Positions 45,411 to 55,198 of a stretch of DNA of 64,000 bases are shown here, piece after piece. The stretch is from Ruegeria lacuscaerulensis (GTDB taxonomy: Bacteria; Pseudomonadota; Alphaproteobacteria; Rhodobacterales; Rhodobacteraceae), in contig NZ_WQGO01000006.1 in NCBI RefSeq assembly GCF_013034685.1, positions 62,001 through 126,000 of the forward strand, in the 5' to 3' direction. The notes under the pieces are model-generated. The model searched no databases and was not told the origin of the DNA. It saw nothing but the letters and a program-made list of their open reading frames with translations. A program made the translations under genes and the position numbers. Position 1 is the stretch's first letter; each line of letters opens with the position of its first letter.

Positions 45411-46296
45411 GCTTGGCGCAAAGATCGTCAAGTTGATCCAGGTTTTCATAGGTCAACACAACCTGCCCCGTCTCGGTCCCCGCTTTGTGGTTGATGACAA
45501 CCTTCATCGCCAGAATGGCCGACAGATCTTTTTCCAACGCCCGCGTATCCGCATCCTTCCCGGCATCCAGATTACGCGCCCGAGGAACCGGTTTTGCTTC
45601 ATTCGGCTGCTGTTGTTTCTTGACCAACGCCTCGGTCGCGCGGACCGAAAGGCCATCGCGGATCACAATTTTCGCCAGCTCTGTCGGGTTTTCGGCAGTA
45701 ATCAACGCCCGCGCATGGCCGCCGGACAGCTTTCCCTCGACCACGAAATGCTGCACATCCATTGGCAATGACAGCAATCGCAGCAGGTTTGCGATATGGC
45801 TCCGGCTTTTACCCAGAGCCTCGGCCATTTTTTCCTGCGTATGGCCAAAGCGGTCCATAAGCTGTTTGTAACCCGCGGCCTCTTCTACTGCGTTCAAATC
45901 AGCACGCTGGATATTCTCAATAATCGCGACTTCCAGCACCTCGGTGTCATCGAAATCCCGCACAATAACTGGAATTTCATGCAGTTGCGCCATCTGCGCA
46001 GCACGCCATCGCCGCTCACCAGCGACAATCTCATAATCACCTTCCGAGATTTCACGCACGATCAAAGGTTGGATAATGCCCTTTTCCTTGACCGAAGCCG
46101 CCAGTTCATCCAGTTGCTCTCGTGAAAAAGTACGGCGCGGCTGGTTCGGATTGGCGTGCAGTTTTTCAATCGGGACTTTCATGTCCGGGCGGCGTGGTTC
46201 GGACATGACGCGGCCTTCGGTTTCCTGCGTTACATCCGCCATCAATGCAGACAATCCGCGCCCCAACCCCCGAGGTTTCGATTTCTTTGCTGCCAC
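45400..46296 (-). CDS. parB: Chromosome partitioning protein ParB (CTPase, parS-binding)
   Basis: Binds parS, loads as a CTP-dependent clamp and works with ParA in origin segregation. The 298-aa protein starts GTG (reads MAAKKSKPRGLGRGLSALMA) with the LGRGLSALM motif that contacts ParA. The arginine patch is in VAGERRWRAAQMA, the helix-turn-helix in MAEALGKSRSHIANLLRLL, and a C-terminal dimerisation part follows. It lies 19 bp after parA. Two perfect parS sites lie 1.4 and 3.3 kb upstream in rsmG and mnmG. Confidence 0.97.
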   Translation of the reverse strand: MAAKKSKPRGLGRGLSALMADVTQETEGRVMSEPRRPDMKVPIEKLHANPNQPRRTFSREQLDELAASVKEKGIIQPLIVREISEGDYEIVAGERRWRAAQMAQLHEIPVIVRDFDDTEVLEVAIIENIQRADLNAVEEAAGYKQLMDRFGHTQEKMAEALGKSRSHIANLLRLLSLPMDVQHFVVEGKLSGGHARALITAENPTELAKIVIRDGLSVRATEALVKKQQQPNEAKPVPRARNLDAGKDADTRALEKDLSAILAMKVVINHKAGTETGQVVLTYENLDQLDDLCAKLSR

Positions 46297-46315
46297 TGTG
46301 ACCTCCTACCGCCAT

Positions 46316-47116
46316 TCAGGCGGCTTTTTTATTCTTATGCATGACCTCGCGCGCCAAGTGTCGGTACGCCATCGCCCCTAAGGACCCAGAATCATATTGC
46401 AGAACTGGCAAAGCGTAAGACGGAGCTTCGCTGACCCGAACATTTCTGGGTATCTTGGTTTTAAATACCATCTCACCCAGATTGTCACGCGCGTCTTTTT
46501 CCACCTGACGGGACAAGTTGTTGCGGTTGTCATACATAGTCAGCACAACACCTTCGATTCTGAGGTCGGGGTTTGCGGTTTGCCGAACCTCTCGAATGGT
46601 CAGCATAAGCTGCGATAGGCCCTCAAGCGCAAAGAACTCACTTTGCAGCGGAACCAGCACAGAATGCGCCGCAACCATTGCGTTGACGGTTAAAAGGTTC
46701 AGAGAAGGCGGGCAATCGATCAGAACAAAGTCAAACCCAAACTTGTCGATAGCGGTTTGACGCAATGCGTCATGAAGCAGATAGCTGCGTTTTTCATTTG
46801 AAATAAGTTCGATATCAGCCGAACTTAGATCCACAGTCGCCGGGATAACAAAAAGCCCACCAATTTCTGTTTCCTGAACGACCGCCTCCAGTGGAGCATC
46901 ATCCAGGATCAGATCATAAGTCGTCCAATCCCGGTCTTCGACTCCTAAACCGGTGGACGCATTGCCCTGCGGGTCCAAATCCACCACGAGAACTTTGCAT
47001 CCAGCTTCTGCCAGGCCCGCAGCGAGGTTGATCGCAGTTGTTGTCTTTCCAACACCGCCCTTCTGATTAGCTACCGCAATTATCCGAGGGCCAGAAGGAC
47101 GAGACAAATCAACCAC
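46316..47116 (-). CDS. parA: Chromosome partitioning ATPase ParA (Soj)
   Basis: Deviant-Walker ATPase that drives ParB-parS separation. The 266-aa protein starts with GTG and has the deviant P-loop KGGVGKTTTAINLAAGL (19-35), VVDLDPQGNASTGLG and DFVLIDCPPSLNLLTVNAM. It is the short chromosomal type, without the N-terminal DNA-binding domain of plasmid ParA. Its start overlaps the rsmG end by 8 bp. Confidence 0.97.
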   Translation of the reverse strand: MVDLSRPSGPRIIAVANQKGGVGKTTTAINLAAGLAEAGCKVLVVDLDPQGNASTGLGVEDRDWTTYDLILDDAPLEAVVQETEIGGLFVIPATVDLSSADIELISNEKRSYLLHDALRQTAIDKFGFDFVLIDCPPSLNLLTVNAMVAAHSVLVPLQSEFFALEGLSQLMLTIREVRQTANPDLRIEGVVLTMYDNRNNLSRQVEKDARDNLGEMVFKTKIPRNVRVSEAPSYALPVLQYDSGSLGAMAYRHLAREVMHKNKKAA

Positions 47117-47711
47117 GAGAAACTCCTTTTATCTTAAGGATAACGGCTTGGGGCTCGGTTAAACTTGTAATCGGCTCGGCATCGAAATTCCATTCCTCCT
47201 GCGCGTCCGACAGTTCTTTTTTCCACTTCGCGCCTTTCGGCAACAGGGCTGTCCCAGATTCGCCTAAATGCCTGTCGCAAAACGATAATAAGACCTTTAA
47301 CTCTGCAAGCGCGCGGGCTGACAAAACATCGGCATTCAAGGGGTCAACGGATTCAATTCGTTTGGAAATTACCCGGCAATTCGTGCTGCATTCACGCGCC
47401 ACATTTCGCAGAAATGCCGATTTTCTTTGATCACTCTCCACCAGTGTGAACGAGGCGTCCGGATATTCTTCCATAGCCAGAATCGCGCAGACCATACCTG
47501 GAAATCCGCCCCCACTACCCAGATCAACCCAAGAATTGAAGCTGTCGGCGCAGCGATAAACTTGCACAGAATCTTTGATGTGCCGCTCCCATATGTCCTC
47601 CAGGCTGTTCCTCGAGACAAGATTTATGCTTTGATTCCACTTTTTGACCAAGTCCACATAAGTGGTCAGCCGGGAAAATGTTTCACGTGAAACATTTAAG
47701 TCGTCCCTCAT
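47109..47711 (-). CDS. rsmG: 16S rRNA m7G527 methyltransferase RsmG (GidB)
   Basis: Methylates G527 of 16S rRNA with SAM. The 200-aa protein has the SAM loop [17 protein letters not shown] and [16 protein letters not shown]. The N-terminus reads [15 protein letters not shown]; its NVSRETF codons are formed by a perfect parS site, so the sequence here is under double selection. The start overlaps the mnmG stop as ATGA, and the 3' end overlaps parA. Confidence 0.95.
   Translation of the reverse strand: MRDDLNVSRETFSRLTTYVDLVKKWNQSINLVSRNSLEDIWERHIKDSVQVYRCADSFNSWVDLGSGGGFPGMVCAILAMEEYPDASFTLVESDQRKSAFLRNVARECSTNCRVISKRIESVDPLNADVLSARALAELKVLLSFCDRHLGESGTALLPKGAKWKKELSDAQEEWNFDAEPITSLTEPQAVILKIKGVSRG
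47679..47694. promoter_or_regulatory. parS site 1 (in rsmG)
   Basis: TGTTTCACGTGAAACA, a perfect 16-bp match to the consensus chromosomal parS palindrome. It lies in the codons for about residues 6-11 of RsmG and is the expected loading site of ParB encoded 1.4 kb away. Confidence 0.97.
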
Positions 47712-49585
47712 ATCTTTCGCACTTTCTGGTTGCGGCGAAGTCTGGCCAAAACCAATGTCAGAGCTGCAGGCGTAACGCCTTCGACGCGACTAGCCTGACC
47801 AATATTCTCCGGCTTTGCTTGGGACAGCTTTTGTTTCATCTCTGACGACAGGCCTTCCAGGGCAAAAAAATCGAAACCCCTAGGAATTTCATAAGCTTCA
47901 TCCCGACGCATTGCTTCGACATCTCTTTTCTGCCGCTCAATATAGTTCGCGTACAGCGCGTCACGCTCCACTTGTTGACGGATATCAGGGTCAACGGCTT
48001 CCGAGCCCGAAATTAGTGGGATCAAATCCGAGTAATTGACTTTGGGAAACGCCAGAATCGCCATGCCATCTCGACGATTGCCGTCGTTATTAACCGAAAT
48101 TCCTGCCGCGTTTATCTCTTTCGGCGTATATTTCCGCTTATTTAGCAACGACTTTGCCGCCGTTAACTTCTTCATCTTCTCGGAAAACACTTCTTCCCGT
48201 TTAGGTGTTACGCACCCCAACTTAATTCCGACCGGCGTTAACCTCTGGTCTGCATTGTCTGCTCGCAATGACAGGCGAAACTCAGCACGAGACGTGAACA
48301 TCCGGTAAGGCTCCGCGACTCCCTTGGTGGTAAGGTCGTCAATCATTACCCCTATGTAACTGTCTGCACGTGTAAAATGAACAGGTTCTCTATCCAAGGT
48401 GGCCAGGGCGGCATTTAGTCCCGCTACCAAGCCCTGAGCAGCCGCCTCCTCATACCCAGTGGTTCCATTAATTTGACCTGCCAAATATAAACCTGGCACA
48501 GAAGGCAGAGACAGCGAGGAAGTTAACACACGGGGATCCACATAATCGTATTCGATCGCGTATCCTGGTTGCAGAATCTTGGCTTTTTCCAAGCCCTTAA
48601 TAGACTGGACATATTCGCGCTGAACGCCTTGCGGCAACGAAGTTGAGATTCCATTTGGATATATTGTGTGATCATTGACCCCTTCCGGCTCCAGAAATAT
48701 CTGGTGGGAGTCCTTTTCGGCAAATCGAACAATCTTATCTTCAATTGAAGGACAGTACCGCGGGCCAACGCCATCAATGTGGCCGCCATACATTGCTGAA
48801 CGCGCCAAGTTCTTTTCGATTATCTCGTGTGTTTGAGCATTCGTATGTGTAATACCACACGAGATTTGGGGAGCTACAACCGAACTGGACAAAAAAGAGA
48901 ACAGGCTTGGTTCATCGTCTCCGTCTTGACGCTCTAGATCTGACCAATCAATCGTTCGTCCGTCCAATCTTGGCGGAGTGCCCGTTTTCAAACGACCAAG
49001 TGGTAACTCAAAGCTATCTAATCTTTCTGCCAATCGAACCGACGGTCTGTCGCCCATCCGTCCGCCCGGTTTGGACTGATCCCCAATATGGATCACACCG
49101 CGCAGAAATGTCCCGGATGTTAAGATCACTGCTTTTGCTCGGATTTCTGAGTCGTCCGCCAATCGGATACCGGCAACGCGATCGGCGACCATCAGGAAAT
49201 CAGTCACTTCACCGACAATAACGCTCAACTCTTGTTGAGCTTGAGTTTCTTTTTGCATTGCCGCCCGGTACAAAGCCCGGTCTGCCTGCGTTCGGGGACC
49301 TTGCACCGCGGGCCCCTTGCGGCGGTTTAGCAACCGAAACTGAATTCCGGCCCGATCTGCGACGCGCCCCATAACGCCGTCCATGGCATCGATTTCGCGT
49401 ACTAAGTGGCCTTTGCCCAGTCCTCCGATTGCTGGGTTACATGACATGACTCCAATGTCGGCGGCTGATAAAGTCACCAATGCGGTATTCACACCCATCC
49501 GTGCGGCGGCGTGGGCTGCCTCGGTTCCTGCGTGGCCCGCGCCGATGACGATGACATCAAAATCCGAATGTTTCACGTGAAACAC
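47708..49585 (-). CDS. mnmG: tRNA uridine-5-carboxymethylaminomethyl modification enzyme MnmG (GidA)
   Basis: FAD enzyme that, with MnmE, modifies the wobble uridine of several tRNAs. The 625-aa protein starts GTG (reads [20 protein letters not shown]); the FAD loop is [19 protein letters not shown] (14-32). [20 protein letters not shown] and a [11 protein letters not shown] region follow, and the C-terminal helical tRNA part ends [14 protein letters not shown]. Its first five codons are built on the second parS site. It lies 3 bp downstream of mnmE. Confidence 0.96.
   Translation of the reverse strand: MFHVKHSDFDVIVIGAGHAGTEAAHAAARMGVNTALVTLSAADIGVMSCNPAIGGLGKGHLVREIDAMDGVMGRVADRAGIQFRLLNRRKGPAVQGPRTQADRALYRAAMQKETQAQQELSVIVGEVTDFLMVADRVAGIRLADDSEIRAKAVILTSGTFLRGVIHIGDQSKPGGRMGDRPSVRLAERLDSFELPLGRLKTGTPPRLDGRTIDWSDLERQDGDDEPSLFSFLSSSVVAPQISCGITHTNAQTHEIIEKNLARSAMYGGHIDGVGPRYCPSIEDKIVRFAEKDSHQIFLEPEGVNDHTIYPNGISTSLPQGVQREYVQSIKGLEKAKILQPGYAIEYDYVDPRVLTSSLSLPSVPGLYLAGQINGTTGYEEAAAQGLVAGLNAALATLDREPVHFTRADSYIGVMIDDLTTKGVAEPYRMFTSRAEFRLSLRADNADQRLTPVGIKLGCVTPKREEVFSEKMKKLTAAKSLLNKRKYTPKEINAAGISVNNDGNRRDGMAILAFPKVNYSDLIPLISGSEAVDPDIRQQVERDALYANYIERQKRDVEAMRRDEAYEIPRGFDFFALEGLSSEMKQKLSQAKPENIGQASRVEGVTPAALTLVLARLRRNQKVRKI
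49569..49584. promoter_or_regulatory. parS site 2 (start of mnmG)
   Basis: A second perfect TGTTTCACGTGAAACA, covering the first codons of mnmG (residues 1-6, FHVKH). It is 1.89 kb from the other copy and about 3.2 kb from the probable origin. Confidence 0.97.
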
Positions 49586-49588
49586 TCC

Positions 49589-50875
49589 TTACTTGCCCAA
49601 GCAGAAACTCGAGAATATTTCGTCCAACAAGTCTTCAACCCCAATCCTCCCGACCAGAGATTCCAACGTTCTGATAGCTGTGCGCATTTCTTCGGCAGCG
49701 ATATCATACAGGTCTGGGCCTGATTCCAGAACCGAGATTGCCGCGTTCAAGGCCTGTTGCGCATTGATCAGCGCAACACGGTGCCTTTCTCGTGTCGAAA
49801 TACCAGATGTCGTGGTTCGCGATGACAAAATACGCGATATACGGGCAACAAGTGCATCCACTCCGTGGCCTGTTTTCCCAGAAATTCCATTTTCACCCTC
49901 GTCTCGAAGGTCGGATTTAGGGAAAACTTGGATATCGTCGGACTGAAACTGCACATCCAATTCGGACGGGTCAGCTGTCAGAAACACTCGCATATCCGCA
50001 GCTTCCGCCCGTTTCTTTGCCAACGCAATCCCCAATGATTCCACATGATCTTCGGTTTCGCGCAATCCGGCCGTGTCCAACAGTGTTACCGGCAGACCGT
50101 CCAAGTCCATCCGCACTTCGATCACATCGCGTGTAGTTCCGGCATATTCCGATGTTATCGCGGCTTCTCGCCCGGCCAGCGCATTCAGCAAAGTAGACTT
50201 TCCAGCATTGGGCAAGCCGACAATAGCAACTTCAAATCCTGTGCGAATACGTTCAGCAATCTTGACGCCTTCGGCTTCACGCATCAGGTCGGACATGACA
50301 CCTTCAACTAAGGCCCGAACTTCAGGCGTGACATCGGTTGGCACCTCTTCATCCGCAAAATCGATCACGGCCTCAAGCAGGGACGCAGCACGGATCAGGT
50401 CGCGACGCCAACGCTCGGCAAGCTGCCCCAGACCCCCAGCTAGAATAGTCTGCGCCTGCTTGCGTTGCGCTTCAGTTTCCGCGTCGATCAAATCGGCAAG
50501 ACCTTCGACCTGAGTCAGATCCATCTTGCCGTTTTCCAACGCGCGACGGGTGAATTCTCCGGGTTCAGCCAGGCGTAAACCATCGGTATCGGACAAACAC
50601 CGCATCACAGCATTCACCGACGCAGTGCTACCATGAATTTGCAGCTCTGCGACGTCCTCGCCAGTGAAACTGGCCGGAGCGTGGAACGTCAGCACCAACC
50701 CGTTATCCAGACGAGATCCATCCGGCCCGCGCAGCGTGCGTAAATTCATACCGCGCGCGGGAAGTTCCCCGCCCGTCAGATCCCTGACCGCCGAGTGCGC
50801 TAAAGGACCAGAGAGGCGTATAACCGCCACCCCTGCTTTGCCTTGCGCGCTGGCCAAGGCGAATATCGTATCCAT
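49589..50875 (-). CDS. mnmE: tRNA modification GTPase MnmE (TrmE)
   Basis: GTPase partner of MnmG. The 428-aa protein starts [20 protein letters not shown] with the folate-binding N-terminal domain, then a G domain with [16 protein letters not shown] and TTRDVIEV, and [10 protein letters not shown]. The C-terminus is CLGK, the conserved motif that binds the one-carbon unit. It is a little short for the family (about 450), mainly in the helical domain. It is 31 bp from rho. Confidence 0.96.
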   Translation of the reverse strand: MDTIFALASAQGKAGVAVIRLSGPLAHSAVRDLTGGELPARGMNLRTLRGPDGSRLDNGLVLTFHAPASFTGEDVAELQIHGSTASVNAVMRCLSDTDGLRLAEPGEFTRRALENGKMDLTQVEGLADLIDAETEAQRKQAQTILAGGLGQLAERWRRDLIRAASLLEAVIDFADEEVPTDVTPEVRALVEGVMSDLMREAEGVKIAERIRTGFEVAIVGLPNAGKSTLLNALAGREAAITSEYAGTTRDVIEVRMDLDGLPVTLLDTAGLRETEDHVESLGIALAKKRAEAADMRVFLTADPSELDVQFQSDDIQVFPKSDLRDEGENGISGKTGHGVDALVARISRILSSRTTTSGISTRERHRVALINAQQALNAAISVLESGPDLYDIAAEEMRTAIRTLESLVGRIGVEDLLDEIFSSFCLGK

Positions 50876-50905
50876 TCGAAGGCCTCGCGTCCGTTAAGAC
50901 CTGTG

Positions 50906-52177
50906 TCAGGTATTCATTGAATCGAAGAACTCGCCATTCGTCTTCGTCTGTTTCAACTTGGACAGCAGGAACTCGATCGCGTCGGTCGTCCCCATCGGGT
51001 TGAGGATGCGGCGCAGAACAAATGTTTTGGCCAGATCACCCTTGTCGACCAGCAGATCCTCTTTCCGGGTGCCCGATTTGAGGATGTCAATCGCCGGGAA
51101 CACACGCTTGTCGGCGATTTTGCGGTCCAACACGATTTCCGAGTTACCCGTGCCTTTGAATTCTTCAAAGATCACCTCGTCCATCCTGCTGCCGGTGTCG
51201 ATCAGCGCTGTGGCGATGATGGTCAGCGAACCGCCCTCTTCGATGTTCCGGGCCGCACCAAAGAACCGTTTGGGTCGTTGCAGAGCATTCGCATCCACAC
51301 CACCGGTCAGAACCTTACCCGAAGATGGGACCACAGTGTTAAACGCCCTACCAAGTCTTGTTATTGAGTCGAGCAAAATAACAACATCTCGTTTATGCTC
51401 GACCAAACGCTTGGCCTTTTCGATCACCATTTCCGACACGGCCACGTGGCGCGTTGCAGGTTCATCAAAGGTCGAGGACACGACCTCACCCTTCACCGAG
51501 CGCTGCATGTCCGTCACCTCTTCGGGGCGTTCGTCGATCAGAAGGACGATCAGGTAGCATTCGGGGTGGTTCTGTTCGATCGAGTGCGCGATGTTCTGAA
51601 GGATCACCGTCTTACCCGTCCGCGGAGGCGCCACGATCAGCGACCGCTGTCCTTTACCAATTGGCGCAACAAGGTCGATCACGCGAGCGGACTTGTCTTT
51701 GATGGTGGGATCTTCGATCTCCATCTTCAGACGTTCGTCTGGGTACAAAGGTGTCAGGTTGTCGAACAGGATCTTGTGCTTAGCTTTCTCGGGGTCTTCA
51801 AAGTTGATCTTTGTGACCTTGGTCAGCGCAAAATACCGTTCGTTGTCATCGGGCGCCTTGATTTCACCTTCAACGGTGTCGCCAGTGCGCAGCGAATGCA
51901 GGCGGATCATGTCAGGCGAGACATAAATGTCGTCAGGACCCGGCAGATAGTTTGCCTCGGGCGAACGCAGGAAGCCAAAGCCGTCTTGCAGCACTTCCAG
52001 CACGCCATCGCCGCCAACGGTCCAGCCCTCATCCGCGCGTTCGCGCAGGATCTGGAACATCATCTCGCCCTTGCGCATGGTCGAGGCGTTTTCGATCTCC
52101 AGCTCTTCGGCCATCGCCAGAAGGTCTTTGGGGCTTTTGGCTTTCAGATCGGCCAGATTCAGGGATTCATTGGACAT
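50906..52177 (-). CDS. rho: Transcription termination factor Rho
   Basis: RNA-dependent ATPase helicase that ends transcription. The 423-aa protein is taken from the ATG at 52177 ([20 protein letters not shown]). It has the RNA-binding [21 protein letters not shown] and the ATPase P-loop [17 protein letters not shown], with [20 protein letters not shown] near the Walker B/R-loop. No inserted domain is visible. It is next to mnmE, as in other alphaproteobacterial origin regions. Confidence 0.97.
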   Translation of the reverse strand: MSNESLNLADLKAKSPKDLLAMAEELEIENASTMRKGEMMFQILRERADEGWTVGGDGVLEVLQDGFGFLRSPEANYLPGPDDIYVSPDMIRLHSLRTGDTVEGEIKAPDDNERYFALTKVTKINFEDPEKAKHKILFDNLTPLYPDERLKMEIEDPTIKDKSARVIDLVAPIGKGQRSLIVAPPRTGKTVILQNIAHSIEQNHPECYLIVLLIDERPEEVTDMQRSVKGEVVSSTFDEPATRHVAVSEMVIEKAKRLVEHKRDVVILLDSITRLGRAFNTVVPSSGKVLTGGVDANALQRPKRFFGAARNIEEGGSLTIIATALIDTGSRMDEVIFEEFKGTGNSEIVLDRKIADKRVFPAIDILKSGTRKEDLLVDKGDLAKTFVLRRILNPMGTTDAIEFLLSKLKQTKTNGEFFDSMNT

Positions 52178-52324
52178 GATACAAACCTTCACCGCAATCA
52201 GCGCGGCACGAAGTGGAATTTCAGTACGGAAGATACGCCGCCCGGACGGGCGTGTTGTCCCCTACATAAGCGTGACCTTTGTTGGAGTCAAACTGCCCTT
52301 GTATTTCCTAAGTAGTTTGTGCCC

Positions 52325-52774
52325 TCAGAACTTCAGAACGACCGCCAGGACGATGATAACCATCAAAACGGTCGGAACCTCGTTCATCATGCGGTACTGC
52401 CGCCCAGTGAGCTTATTTCGCCCCTCTATGAAGTCCTTGCGCCGCGCCATCAGCCAATGATGGAACCAGGTCATCCCGATCACCGCGACCCCCTTGGCCC
52501 AGGGCCAGGCCCAGTCCCAGCCAACAATGCCGGGCGTGAAGACCATGATCAGCCCGCAGACCCACGCCACGACCATCGCTGGGCGCATGATCACGCGCAG
52601 CAGCTTCTCTTCCATTTCAAAGAAGATATCCTGCGCTCCGTCGACCGCTTGAGCCTTTTCTACGTGATAGACGAACAAGCGGGGCAGATAGAACAACCCT
52701 GCCATCCATGAGATCACGGCCATGATGTGAACCGACTTTACCCACGGGTAGATTGCGAAAAGAAGGTCGGTCAT
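52325..52774 (-). CDS. hemJ: Protoporphyrinogen oxidase HemJ
   Basis: Heme-pathway membrane enzyme that oxidises protoporphyrinogen IX. The 149-aa protein has four hydrophobic helices (about 8-30, 60-80, 85-105, 128-147). KSVHIMAVISWMAGLFYLPR carries the conserved His near residue 16 and the GLFYLPRLFVYH block, and FHHWLMARRKDFIEGRN holds later family residues. It lies 131 bp from rho and is the last leftward gene before the probable origin. Confidence 0.93.
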   Translation of the reverse strand: MTDLLFAIYPWVKSVHIMAVISWMAGLFYLPRLFVYHVEKAQAVDGAQDIFFEMEEKLLRVIMRPAMVVAWVCGLIMVFTPGIVGWDWAWPWAKGVAVIGMTWFHHWLMARRKDFIEGRNKLTGRQYRMMNEVPTVLMVIIVLAVVLKF

Positions 52775-53178
52775 GCTGGCTCCGAAGGTTTCCCGGAACC
52801 CTCCCTAATAAAAAAATAAGAAAAGAAAAAGGATGATGGTTTTGTAGGGCGGTCCAAATCCGTGGATTACTTTTTTACACATATGTTTTCCCCAAGTGGA
52901 CAGAATCCGGTTCTGGGCGGTTGATTCTGTTGAGAGAAAGTTTTTCCTATTAATATCAATTATTTATACTTTTCTTGAATATGAATCACTGGGGATAAGT
53001 CTTCGGGTATGTTTGGAAAACCCCGGTTTTCCCGTTTGTCGACTTATCCTTGTCCCTACTGGATAGTATTCGGGCGAATCCGGGATGTTTGACGCGAAAA
53101 TCGTGGGCTTGCGTGTCAACAGGAAAGCCATACAAACCATCCCGGAACCGTTAACGATTTGCTCAGGGGGTTTTCCAC
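52775..53178. other. Probable chromosomal origin of replication (oriC)
   Basis: A 404-bp gap without a gene between the divergently read hemJ and maf. DnaA-box-like nonamers: TTTTACACA (52873-52881), TTTTCCCCA (52886-52894), TTATCCCCA on the minus strand (52990-52998), TTATCCTTG (53044-53052), TTTTCCACA (53171-53179) and a weak TAATCCACG on the minus strand (52861-52869). A very AT-rich block at 52940-52987 could be the unwinding element, and a second AT-rich run lies at 52805-52835. Four GANTC (CcrM) sites lie at 52903, 52923, 52983 and 53076. Flanking genes rho, mnmE, mnmG, parA and parB on one side and maf, aroE, coaE and dnaQ on the other are those found at known alphaproteobacterial origins. 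Confidence 0.85.
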
Positions 53179-53778
53179 ATGTCTGTCCCCATCATTCTGG
53201 CCTCTGGCTCGTCCATCCGGGCGGAGTTGTTGCGCAATGCGCAGGTGCCGTTCAGCGTGCAAACCGCGCGCGTCGATGAAGACACAGCTAAACGCGCCCT
53301 TCTGGCTGAAGGCGCCTCGCCCCGCGATATTGCAGATGCTCTGGCCGAGATGAAGGCCCGCAAGGTCAGCGACAAACATCCCGGCGCGATGGTGTTGGGA
53401 TGCGATCAAGTGCTGGACTTCGACGGTCAGCTTTTATCGAAACCACAAACGCCTGACGACGCGCTGGCGCAGCTTAGGGCCATGCGGGGGAAACGGCATA
53501 TGCTGCTATCGGCGGCCGTGATCTATCAGGATGGCGAGCCGATCTGGCGGCATGTGGGTCAGGTTCGCTTGCGGATGCGGATGAGCTCGGACGCATATCT
53601 GCGGGGCTACGTGGATCGAAACTGGGACAGTATCCGTCACGCCGTTGGGGCCTATAAGCTGGAAGAGGAAGGTGTGCGCCTGTTCGCCACCATTGACGGA
53701 GACTATTTTAACGTCTTGGGTATGCCCTTATTGGAGCTGTTGAATTTTCTGGCCGTCAAAGGGGTGATTGATCAATGA
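53179..53778 (+). CDS. maf: Maf-family nucleotide pyrophosphatase
   Basis: A 199-aa Maf protein, hydrolysing modified or non-canonical nucleoside triphosphates such as m7GTP or dTTP/UTP analogues. It starts MSVPIILASGSSIRAELL (the ASxSxxR motif), and has VDEDTAKRALLAEG and VLGCDQVLDFDGQLLSKP with the catalytic Asp. The substrate class (YhdE or YceF type) is not decided here. It is the first rightward gene next to the origin; its stop overlaps aroE by ATGA. Confidence 0.93.
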   Translation: MSVPIILASGSSIRAELLRNAQVPFSVQTARVDEDTAKRALLAEGASPRDIADALAEMKARKVSDKHPGAMVLGCDQVLDFDGQLLSKPQTPDDALAQLRAMRGKRHMLLSAAVIYQDGEPIWRHVGQVRLRMRMSSDAYLRGYVDRNWDSIRHAVGAYKLEEEGVRLFATIDGDYFNVLGMPLLELLNFLAVKGVIDQ

Positions 53779-54608
53779 GCAAGGCAAAGATTCCTCTGGC
53801 CGGGGTGATCGGGCACCCAGTGGCGCATTCGAAATCGCCTCAGTTGCATGGGCATTGGTTAAAGACCTATGGGTTGTCGGGTCACTACGTGCCGATGGAT
53901 GTGTCCACGGACGATTTACAGGATGTGTTGCGCGCTTTGCCCAAGGCTGGGTTCGTGGGAACCAATGTCACCGTTCCGCATAAAGAGGCTGCGCTACGTC
54001 TGGCCGATGAGGCCACGGACCGAGCGCGCAAGATTGGCGCGGCGAATACGCTGGTGTTTCAGGACGATGGCCGAATCCACGCCGACAACACCGATGGCTA
54101 TGGATTTCTCGAGAACCTGCGCAGCGGCGCGCCGGATTGGTCCCCGACGGACGGACCTGCGGTTGTGTTCGGGGCAGGCGGTGCCGCGCGAGCGGTGCTT
54201 CAGGCTTTGGTCGAGGCAGATGTGCCCGAGATTTTGCTAACCAACCGTACCCGGGAGCGGGCCGAGACATTGCGAGATGAATTTGGGCCCAGCATCACGG
54301 TTGTCGATTGGGTTCAGGCCGGAAATGTGATCGAGGATGCCGAATTGGTGGTCAACACCAGCTCTTTGGGGATGCAGGGGCAGCCCGAGTTACGCGTGCC
54401 GCTGGACGGGTTGCAGCCCGGTGCGGTTGTGACGGACCTGGTCTACGCACCGCTGAAAACGCATCTGCTGAAAAGCGCCGAAGAGGCCGGCTGCACCACC
54501 GTCGATGGTTTGGGCATGTTGCTGCACCAGGCTGTGCCGGGTTTCGAAAGCTGGTTCGGTGTCCGCCCTGAAGTCAATGTAGACCTGCGCGCGGCTGTTT
54601 TGTCATGA
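53775..54608 (+). CDS. aroE: Shikimate dehydrogenase
   Basis: NADP enzyme reducing 3-dehydroshikimate in aromatic amino acid synthesis. The 277-aa protein has GVIGHPVAHSKSPQLHGHWL (substrate site), GTNVTVPHKEAAL with the catalytic Lys, ADNTDGYGFLENL, and the NADP loop VFGAGGAARAVLQALVE. VNTSSLGMQGQPEL and DGLGMLLHQAVPGFESWFG close the fold. Its ends overlap maf and coaE by 4 bp each. Confidence 0.95.
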   Translation: MSKAKIPLAGVIGHPVAHSKSPQLHGHWLKTYGLSGHYVPMDVSTDDLQDVLRALPKAGFVGTNVTVPHKEAALRLADEATDRARKIGAANTLVFQDDGRIHADNTDGYGFLENLRSGAPDWSPTDGPAVVFGAGGAARAVLQALVEADVPEILLTNRTRERAETLRDEFGPSITVVDWVQAGNVIEDAELVVNTSSLGMQGQPELRVPLDGLQPGAVVTDLVYAPLKTHLLKSAEEAGCTTVDGLGMLLHQAVPGFESWFGVRPEVNVDLRAAVLS

Positions 54609-55198
54609 GTTTCGCGCTTGGCCTGACGGGCTCGATCGGAATGGGCAAAAGCACCACAGCGCAAATGTTTGTCGATGAAGGCTGCGTGTTATGGGATGCT
54701 GATGCAGCAGTGCATAGACTCTATTCAAGGGGCGGTGCTGCAGTTGAACCGATGCAAGCTACTTTTCCCGCCGCAATCGTTGACGACGCGGTCAGCCGCG
54801 ATGCGCTGAAACAGATCATCACAAATGACCCGGCTGCGCTCAAGCAGATCGAAGGCATCGTGCACCCCTTGGTTGCCGCAGACCGCGCTGCGTTTCGAGC
54901 AAACGCTACCGCGGATATTCTGGTTTTCGACATTCCCTTGCTATTCGAAACCGGTGGAGATGCTGCGATGGATGCCGTGGCTTGCGTGTCGATCCCGGCG
55001 GATGAACAAAAACGTCGCGTCATGGCGCGGGGAACGATGTCTGAGGCGCAGTTCGAGCAGATCCGCGCCCAACAGATGCCGAATGACGAAAAATGCGCAC
55101 GATCTGATTTCGTGATCGTGACGGACAGTCTGGACCATGCCCGCGCGCAGGTGCAGGATGTGGTCAGGCAGATACGGGCGGGTTTGGCAGATGCGTGA
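54605..55198 (+). CDS. coaE: Dephospho-CoA kinase
   Basis: Last step of coenzyme A synthesis. The 197-aa P-loop kinase begins [20 protein letters not shown] (P-loop GSIGMGKS), followed by [18 protein letters not shown] and [11 protein letters not shown] with the conserved aspartate region. It overlaps aroE by 4 bp and dnaQ by 8 bp. Confidence 0.95.
   Translation: MSFALGLTGSIGMGKSTTAQMFVDEGCVLWDADAAVHRLYSRGGAAVEPMQATFPAAIVDDAVSRDALKQIITNDPAALKQIEGIVHPLVAADRAAFRANATADILVFDIPLLFETGGDAAMDAVACVSIPADEQKRRVMARGTMSEAQFEQIRAQQMPNDEKCARSDFVIVTDSLDHARAQVQDVVRQIRAGLADA

Noticed and set aside
47679..49584. The two TGTTTCACGTGAAACA copies as a transcription-factor operator
   Set aside because: The sequence is the exact parS consensus and lies beside parAB near the probable origin, so a ParB site is the better explanation.
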